Source of the DNA: an uncultured Lachnospiraceae bacterium
GTDB lineage: Bacteria; Bacillota; Clostridia; Lachnospirales; Lachnospiraceae
Length of the DNA stretch: 10,821 nt
Reading direction: 5' to 3'
Assembly (NCBI GenBank): GCA_902766655.1
Contig: CACXEL010000054.1
Span: 1-10,821 of the forward strand
Shown: positions 6,458 to 10,821 of the stretch, piece by piece
How the letters are laid out: each line of letters begins with the position of its first letter
Position numbering within the stretch: position 1 is the stretch's first letter
The notes under the pieces: model-generated
Seen by the model: only the letters and a program-made list of their open reading frames with translations
What the model was told of the DNA's origin: nothing
Databases searched by the model: none
Translations under genes and position numbers: made by a program

Positions 6458-6493
6458 GTCACAAATGCCACGATTTCATTAAGAATTTGTGAC
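6458..6493. promoter_or_regulatory. 9-bp inverted repeat abutting the Nudix promoter -35, candidate operator
   Basis: GTCACAAAT (6458-6466) and ATTTGTGAC (6485-6493) are perfect inverted copies separated by 18 nt, with one arm touching the -35 box. The spacing (27 bp centre to centre) is long for a single dimer site. It could be an activator or repressor site, or an RNA hairpin at the end of the GH5 transcript. Confidence 0.35.
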
Positions 6494-6514
6494 GTTTCCG
6501 TTTCATAGAGGAGG

Positions 6515-6560
6515 CCGGGCACAGCCCTGAATCTCATGCGCATCAGAGGCTGTACCCCGG
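6515..6560 (-). terminator. Imperfect hairpin after the GH5 gene
   Basis: Starting 6 nt past the GH5 stop, an approximately 16-bp imperfect stem (6515-6529 with 6543-6560; small bulges, 12-nt loop) can form on the minus strand. No T-run follows, so it is a weak terminator or mRNA-end stabiliser. Confidence 0.4.
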
Positions 6561-6566
6561 GGACCT

Positions 6567-8231
6567 TCAGAACCTGACTTCCTTGAGAACGACCTCGCCC
6601 CGCGTACAGGTGACCGTGACTGTGCTGCGCTCCCCTGCCGGAAGGCTTCCCACCGGGAGCTCAGCCAGGGCCTCACCCACCGGAACACTGCCCTGGTAGA
6701 GGACATTGCTGCCGTCTGTCACGCAGATCTCATTATCCCCGTCCGCCCGGACGAACAGTCTTACCGGGACAGGAGCTTCCGCCTCCCGGACGGAGTAGCT
6801 GGCGCAGTCGCCTTCACTGAGGATCAGAAGAATATGCGGCCAGTCGCAGTACTTCTGAGGTCCGGCCGTTCTGATGAAGCCGTCCATGGGCATGTAGCCG
6901 GGCTCGGTGGCCAGGTGCATCCTGTCCTCGCGACGGTAACCGCAGTAGAGGGAATAGGGCCACTTGCCGCTGAAGGGGCGGTCTGTGTCGTAACCCGAGG
7001 CCGGCACCACGGAGCCAGGTCTTCTCAGGGCGTGGACAACGCGGTCCATCCGCTCCCGGCAGTTATCCACCTTGATTGCCTCCAGCATGGCGTCGAACAC
7101 CCGGATCGCCTTCTCATAAGCAGGCTTTGGTCCGCCCTTCTCACAGTAATCCACGATCTGTTCCCAGCCCTCCGGCACACGGAAGGTGAAGGTGGAGGCC
7201 GCGTCGGCCGTGTCCACAGCCTTGGCCACCCAGATATTGTAGCTGATATGGTACTCCATGCACATCTCGTAGGTCACGGTCATCCACTGGTTTCCGATGG
7301 CCGAATCGCCCACGGAGCTGCCGCCGGTCTCCCCCATCCAGATGGGAACATTGAGCGCGGCGCTGCGCTCCAGCATGGGACCGAAGACACCGATATCCGG
7401 CAGGGACTCGTAGAGGTGGGTGTCGATGGCCCAGTTGTTGCAGTAGGGATCATAATTGTGGTCAAAGATCTCCACACGGCCTGCAAAGCGATGTCCCTGA
7501 ATGAACAGGATATGGTTCCTGTCGACGGAACGGATCTCCTTCACCAGTCTGTCATAGAAGGCCTTGAGGTCCGGGATCAGATAGTCGAACATGGGCAGGG
7601 CGATGGGCTCATTGAGGAGGTCAAAGCCCGCAACGATCCACCGGTCCTTCCAACGCCTTGCCATCTCCTTCCAGAGGATGATGGTCCTCTCTGCGCTCTC
7701 CTCATCAATGAAGAGGTGGGGCTGGTTGTCCACGCCGTCATCGCAGCTGACCGTGCTCTGACCCGCCGTCGCGGCGTGCAGGTCCATGATCACGTAGAGC
7801 CCGTGCTTCTCGCACAGGTCAAGATACCGGTCCAGAAGGGCGAACTGCTCCTCGTTAAAATGAATACCGGGCTCCTCATCCAGGAGGAAACGGGCATTGA
7901 GCGGCAGGCGGATCGAATTGAAGCCCTGGCGTTTCATGGCTGCGATATCTCCCTCGGCCAGGTAGTTGTCCACCCACTTGTCCCAGAACGCCTTCTGATA
8001 TCTTTTTCCTGCCAGCTCCGCCACGAAAATGTCCATGGTCCGGCCCCTGTCAAAGGCCGAGGACCGGGCAAACCGGCCTGCAATGCCGCCGAAACCGGCC
8101 CCTCCGAAAAGAAAGCCCTCCGGATTGAGCCAGTTGCCGACGCCCATGCCGCGGAGAATGACTTCATTTCCCGCCTCGTTCACGAAGCGTCTGCCTTCCG
8201 TGTGCAGAAAACCGTTTACTGTCTGGAACAT
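6567..8231 (-). CDS. Glycoside hydrolase family 5 enzyme with C-terminal beta-sandwich-like domain
   Basis: The 554-residue product has a GH5 (beta/alpha)8 barrel at about 1-385: VILRGMGVGNWL (24-35), Arg108 in IRLP, His152 in DLHAA, acid/base Glu208 in LNEP, His272-x-Tyr274, nucleophile Glu301 in MGETGG and Trp334. This retaining family hydrolyses beta-linked glucans or glucosides. The usual LHGxPGSQN loop is replaced by LHAATAGQST, so the exact substrate is open. Residues about 390-554 form a second region ending in beta-strand-rich sequence (VPVRLFVRAD, ICVTDGSNVLYQG, STVTVTCTRGEVVLKEVRF) that may bind carbohydrate. No signal peptide is present, so it probably acts in the cytoplasm on imported oligosaccharides or glucosides. 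The start is the only reasonable one in frame; its ribosome site (AAGGA, about 12 nt away) is poor. It follows the lipoprotein gene by 50 nt, probably in one operon. Confidence 0.88.
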   Translation of the reverse strand: MFQTVNGFLHTEGRRFVNEAGNEVILRGMGVGNWLNPEGFLFGGAGFGGIAGRFARSSAFDRGRTMDIFVAELAGKRYQKAFWDKWVDNYLAEGDIAAMKRQGFNSIRLPLNARFLLDEEPGIHFNEEQFALLDRYLDLCEKHGLYVIMDLHAATAGQSTVSCDDGVDNQPHLFIDEESAERTIILWKEMARRWKDRWIVAGFDLLNEPIALPMFDYLIPDLKAFYDRLVKEIRSVDRNHILFIQGHRFAGRVEIFDHNYDPYCNNWAIDTHLYESLPDIGVFGPMLERSAALNVPIWMGETGGSSVGDSAIGNQWMTVTYEMCMEYHISYNIWVAKAVDTADAASTFTFRVPEGWEQIVDYCEKGGPKPAYEKAIRVFDAMLEAIKVDNCRERMDRVVHALRRPGSVVPASGYDTDRPFSGKWPYSLYCGYRREDRMHLATEPGYMPMDGFIRTAGPQKYCDWPHILLILSEGDCASYSVREAEAPVPVRLFVRADGDNEICVTDGSNVLYQGSVPVGEALAELPVGSLPAGERSTVTVTCTRGEVVLKEVRF

Positions 8232-8255
8232 GCTGAGTATACCGTCCTTTCCCTG

Positions 8256-8267
8256 TTAGTTGACTAA
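8256..8267. promoter_or_regulatory. Short inverted repeat upstream of the GH5 gene
   Basis: TTAGT-TG-ACTAA forms a 5-bp inverted repeat with 2-nt centre in the 50-nt gap between the lipoprotein stop and the GH5 start. It could be an operator for a local promoter, but no clear -35/-10 pair accompanies it. Confidence 0.2.
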
Positions 8268-8281
8268 TGTAAGCATTCTAT

Positions 8282-8824
8282 TCAGTCAGCGGAGAATATG
8301 GGCAACAGTTCCCAAAGCCTTCCGCTGCTCTCTACCACGTAATTCTGCCCCGCAATCCTGATAATGGAGACCGTCTCGAAATCAAAAACACACAGCTCCC
8401 CGTCTGCGAGTTCATAAGTGATCCTGCAGCGGGTAACGTTGTCCTGTTTTCCGATCTGTCCGACAACGATCATGTCCGTCATGGCATTGTAGACAGACCG
8501 CATGAACGCGGTATCCTCCGAGACGATGGTCGCATTCTCATCCAGGGTCTCTGCCTCCCTGCCATCCTCGTCCCGCTCCAGCCTGTAGAGCTCACAGGTC
8601 AGATTGACCGGATCCCTGCCCGCGTCCATGTCCCTGACCAGCTGCTGCTGGGCGGAGCGGGTGTCGAAAATAAAGAGGAAACCGTTCACATTGTCCATCT
8701 GGCCCGCGGAGACCGTGTCCGCCGACAGGTCCCGGCCGCAGGCGGCCATCATACATATCCATAAGACCAGGAGACCTGCTGCGGCTTTCCGGTGGATCTT
8801 CCCTCTTCTGCCTCTTACAATCAC
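8282..8824 (-). CDS. Small lipoprotein of unknown function
   Basis: The 180-residue product begins with a basic N-terminus (RGRRGKIHRK), a hydrophobic core (AAAGLLVLWICMM) and lipobox MAAC with Cys29, so it should be a membrane-anchored surface lipoprotein. The mature part (30-180) is soluble and predicted mixed alpha/beta from its pattern. I recognise no family. I start at GTG 8824 because GAGGGG precedes it by about 7 nt. A longer frame from a TTG at 8851 has no ribosome site. It lies 50 nt upstream of the GH5 gene on the same strand, so co-expression is likely, but the lipoprotein gives no hint of sugar binding. Confidence 0.75.
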   Translation of the reverse strand: MIVRGRRGKIHRKAAAGLLVLWICMMAACGRDLSADTVSAGQMDNVNGFLFIFDTRSAQQQLVRDMDAGRDPVNLTCELYRLERDEDGREAETLDENATIVSEDTAFMRSVYNAMTDMIVVGQIGKQDNVTRCRITYELADGELCVFDFETVSIIRIAGQNYVVESSGRLWELLPIFSAD

Positions 8825-8872
8825 TTGTCTTCCCCTCACAGACCACTGCAAACAGAATACATCTTATGAAAT

Positions 8873-8881
8873 ATCATACCA
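8873..8881 (-). promoter_or_regulatory. Possible extended -10 promoter of the lipoprotein-GH5 unit
   Basis: The minus strand reads TGGTATGAT, an extended -10 (TGnTATGAT). No recognisable -35 lies 16-18 nt upstream. The start site would be near 8866, about 42 nt before the GTG. Confidence 0.35.
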
Positions 8882-8972
8882 TAACCGGATAAAAAGAGGT
8901 AGGCAGACTTTTCGGATGAAGAGAGGCGATTGGGCACCCGCGGGCAAACTACAGCGCGATGGCAGATGGGCG

Positions 8973-8986
8973 GCTCATATATGAGC
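8973..8986. repeat. Perfect 14-bp palindrome, candidate operator
   Basis: GCTCATATATGAGC is its own reverse complement. It sits about 95 bp upstream of the extended -10 of the lipoprotein-GH5 unit and just beyond the 9015-9057 hairpin, which suits a dimeric regulator. No other copy is apparent in the window. Confidence 0.4.
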
Positions 8987-9014
8987 TCCGCGGCGGAGGG
9001 ACCGGGACATAACA

Positions 9015-9057
9015 TAAGCGGCCATCATCCGTTGATCAGTCGTATGATGGCCGCTTA
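9015..9057. terminator. 14-bp perfect stem-loop, probable end of the upstream non-coding transcript
   Basis: TAAGCGGCCATCAT (9015-9028) pairs perfectly with 9044-9057 around a 15-nt loop. On the minus strand the tail TTATGTTATGT is only moderately T-rich, so as an intrinsic terminator it is weak. It lies at the downstream end of the non-coding region driven by the 9984-10012 promoter. Confidence 0.5.
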
Positions 9058-9977
9058 CAGATTGAACTCAATTATCAATGGTCCTTTTTCTCCATTTCTG
9101 TTGATTGATTAATTTCGTTCCCTGTATTCAGTTTTCAAAGTGAAGGTCTATGGAATTATATGGATTTATTTTTATTCCGAACTCGTCCTGGGATTTGAAA
9201 TGTCCATCTTTCTTCAGATGCCTGATTCCGGGTCTTCATCAAACAACCAACCAATTATTTAGGCAACCACCCAACTACTGACCCGCTGAATATTACATCT
9301 TGTTGTCGAGAGCTTCCTTCCACAGTGCCTTCTTTACGACTCTGCTTCAAGCTTTCGGCGGGCTGCATGTTCAATATGAATGCCAGCTCAGATGACCTGT
9401 TCTCCAAAGTCGCTTTACATGCGGAATATATATCCTGGTGCGAATCTTTCACAGATTGAGGAGAACGGCTTTCACGTTCGGAACTGCTGACACAGCCTTT
9501 TCATATTGAGGGAAAACCGGATCGGTTCAACTAATACATCCAAGGGAATGCCCTCCTTGATATGGTGCTTTTTCTTTCATAAGAGTTTCGAATCAGATAC
9601 TTACGATATATCCTTATTGATTCTTGCATGTCAGGCGGATCGGTCTTCGCTGCCTTGGCGACTTTATAAAAGCTCGGCTACGACTGCTTATGCTTTCCGT
9701 ACTTCCCTTCTTTTCTTTCAGGTCCTGTCATCAGTCAGTCCATGAAATCGTTTTTCCATGTGGAGCGCGCACCATCCTTCCGTCATGGACGTGCGATGCT
9801 TCTTGGAGGTTCCGCTTGAAAGAAGGTTCTCCGATCATTCCTTCCGGCAGGAATATCTTTTCAGCCTTTCATGCCTTCCCTGAAGCTTTCTCTTTGCTTT
9901 GGGGCTTTATGTTGGAATAAGCTCTTGTCAATGGGTTGCTGGAGGATAAACTATTATGATTTCTCTTCTCTGTTGAT
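9058..9977 (-). ncRNA. Candidate large non-coding RNA, class unknown
   Basis: A very strong promoter transcribes this stretch on the minus strand, yet no convincing protein gene is present on either strand. The longest open frame is 98 codons and lacks a family match or ribosome site. The minus strand is purine-biased, with TGAAAG five times, and many local hairpins can be drawn: 9205-9220 (CATCT/AGATG), 9463-9479 (GAACG/CGTTC), 9515-9527 (AACCG/CGGTT), 9768-9795 (9 bp, one bulge) and 9833-9857 (8 bp, one bulge). GC content is clearly lower than in the flanking genes. Length (about 0.9 kb) and density of stems recall ornate large RNAs such as ROOL, GOLLD or OLE, but I cannot match a consensus by eye. 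A degenerate mobile element or untranslated leader remains possible. Confidence 0.4.
9125..9140 (-). promoter_or_regulatory. boxA-like antitermination motif
   Basis: The minus strand reads CTTTGAAAACTGAATA, closely resembling the boxA-containing sequence in leaders and 16S-23S spacers of Firmicute rRNA operons, where NusB/NusE bind. No rRNA sequence is adjacent. It lies near the 3' end of the candidate non-coding transcript. Confidence 0.4.
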
Positions 9978-9983
9978 GAATGT

Positions 9984-10012
9984 ATCTTAGCAGATATGGC
10001 GATATTTGTCAA
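9984..10012 (-). promoter_or_regulatory. Very strong sigma-70 promoter with extended -10 and A/T-rich upstream region
   Basis: On the minus strand the perfect -35 TTGACA (10007-10012) is 17 nt from -10 TAAGAT (9984-9989), preceded by TGC to give an extended -10. About 100 bp of A and T tracts (10013-10110) lie upstream, as in rRNA-type promoters with UP elements. No protein gene follows for more than 1.1 kb. Confidence 0.8.
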
Positions 10013-10150
10013 GCAATAACGATAAAAAATATCAATTTTTCTTTTATATCTGTTTAATTTAGCTTATTGTCAGATATTTTTTGAAAAGTATCAGTTTTTT
10101 AAAAAATTGCTGAAACTTGGGCTTCCGGGCAAGACGCTCCCTCCCACAGG

Positions 10151-10176
10151 AAAAAGCCGGGTAATCCCGGCTTTTT
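10151..10176. terminator. Bidirectional Rho-independent terminator after the CdaR-type regulator
   Basis: AAAAAGCCGGG (10151-10161) pairs with CCCGGCTTTTT (10166-10176) around the loop TAAT. A/T runs at both ends make it work in either direction. It lies 25 nt past the regulator stop and isolates it from the strong promoter downstream. Confidence 0.92.
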
Positions 10177-10201
10177 AAGTTTTCCTCTTTATGAAAGGAT
10201 A

Positions 10202-10821
10202 TCACTCGCCTCTCTCCTTCAGGTACCCGTAAAGCATGGAGGCAATCTTGAAGGTCATAGCGTCCTCGAAGAGCCGGATATCCAGCCCGGTGGCCTGGTG
10301 GATCTTTTCCAGCCTGTAGACCAGTGTGTTGCGGTGCACGAAGAGCTGCCGGGCAGTCTCTGAGATATTGAGATTATTGTCGAAGAAGGTATCGATGGTC
10401 GCCTGGGTCTCCTCGTCGAACTGTTCCGGCGGCCGGTCACCGAAGACCTCCGTCAGAAACAGGCGGCAGGCTTCCGGCGGCAGCTCGTAGATGAGCCGGC
10501 CGAGCCCAAGGCGGGAGAAGCGCATGACTGTCTCGTTCATATAGAAAATACGGCCAATCTCCAGTGCATACCTTGCCTCCCGGTAGGTGCGCGGGAGTTC
10601 CGTCAGCTCCTTCGTAACTCCGCTGAAGGCCACCCTGGCCGGAATCATGGCCTCGGTGTTCAGCATATCCACGATCGTGCGGGCCGTCTTCTCGAAATCC
10701 CGCTCCTTCTCCCGGTCAGTTGTCGTGCGGACAAGGACGATATGGGCGCTGCCCACCTGGAGCGCCATGTCATGGGACCTGGTGAGGAAGAGCTGTTTCA
10801 GGATGGTCATGGCCATGTCCA
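10202..10821 (-). CDS. CdaR/PucR-type transcriptional regulator, C-terminal part
   Basis: The frame is open through the right edge (a GAC codon precedes the first visible ATG), so the N-terminus is outside the window. The last 205 or so residues show a CdaR GGDEF-like region (about 1-100, with SGVTKELTELPRTYREARYALEIG) and the C-terminal PucR helix-turn-helix (about 140-200). That part contains NLNISETARQLFVHRNTLVYRLEKI-type residues: ISETA, the recognition helix HRNTLVYRL and GLDIR. Relatives control uptake and catabolism genes (sugar diacids, purines, amino acids) in response to a ligand bound by the N-terminal domain, which cannot be seen here. Its target is unknown. It is terminated by the strong hairpin at 10151-10176, so it is not co-transcribed with the region to the left. 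Confidence 0.85.
   Translation of the reverse strand, partial: DMAMTILKQLFLTRSHDMALQVGSAHIVLVRTTTDREKERDFEKTARTIVDMLNTEAMIPARVAFSGVTKELTELPRTYREARYALEIGRIFYMNETVMRFSRLGLGRLIYELPPEACRLFLTEVFGDRPPEQFDEETQATIDTFFDNNLNISETARQLFVHRNTLVYRLEKIHQATGLDIRLFEDAMTFKIASMLYGYLKERGE

Noticed and set aside
6834..8267. 477-codon open frame on the plus strand across the GH5 gene
   Set aside because: Antisense to an intact GH5 catalytic domain, with no ribosome site or family resemblance.
9255..9452. 65-codon minus-strand frame, possible transposase or peptide remnant
   Set aside because: Its GTG start lacks a ribosome site and the sequence shows no transposase motif; it is better explained as part of the non-coding transcript.
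9506..9920. Two overlapping plus-strand open frames of 79 and 98 codons in the low-GC region
   Set aside because: No good ribosome site, odd Cys/Phe/Ser-rich composition and no similarity I recognise; they run against the direction of the strong promoter.

Overview
The window looks like a chromosomal segment from a fairly GC-rich member of the Clostridia, probably a gut Lachnospiraceae-type bacterium. This is inferred from strong AGGAGG-type ribosome sites, GTG starts, lipoproteins with short Firmicute-style signal peptides, an ECF transporter S component and a CdaR/PucR-type regulator. No rRNA, tRNA, CRISPR array or recognisable transposase is visible.

Layout, left to right. (1) 1-682, minus strand: the N-terminal 227 residues of an amylosucrase (GH13), with its own promoter. 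(2) 1065-4260: a pantothenate-to-coenzyme A block. It holds an ECF S component (minus, own promoter and terminator, probably a pantothenate importer), type III pantothenate kinase coaX (minus) and the bifunctional coaBC (plus, divergent from coaX). Together these could take up pantothenate and carry it to 4'-phosphopantetheine. (3) 4352-6393, minus: a Nudix hydrolase translationally coupled (ATGA overlap) to a large lipoprotein with two SH3b domains. (4) 6567-8824, minus: a small lipoprotein of unknown function, then a GH5 glycoside hydrolase with no signal peptide. (5) 8825-10201: almost 1.4 kb without a credible protein gene and lower in GC than its surroundings. (6) 10202-10821, minus: the C-terminal part of a CdaR/PucR-type regulator.

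The most interesting part is region 5. A very strong minus-strand promoter (perfect TTGACA, 17-nt spacer, extended -10 TGcTAAGAT, A/T-rich upstream tracts) fires into about 0.9 kb of purine-biased, hairpin-rich, non-coding sequence. Near its far end is a boxA-like rRNA-type antitermination motif, followed by a 14-bp perfect inverted repeat. This arrangement fits a long, highly expressed non-coding RNA. I cannot assign it to a known class without a covariance-model search.

Amylosucrase and the GH5 enzyme suggest intracellular alpha-glucan and beta-glucoside handling. The CoA block is a coherent cofactor salvage unit. Most of the many long open frames antisense to coaBC, the SH3b lipoprotein and the GH5 gene are composition artefacts of GC-rich coding DNA and are not annotated.
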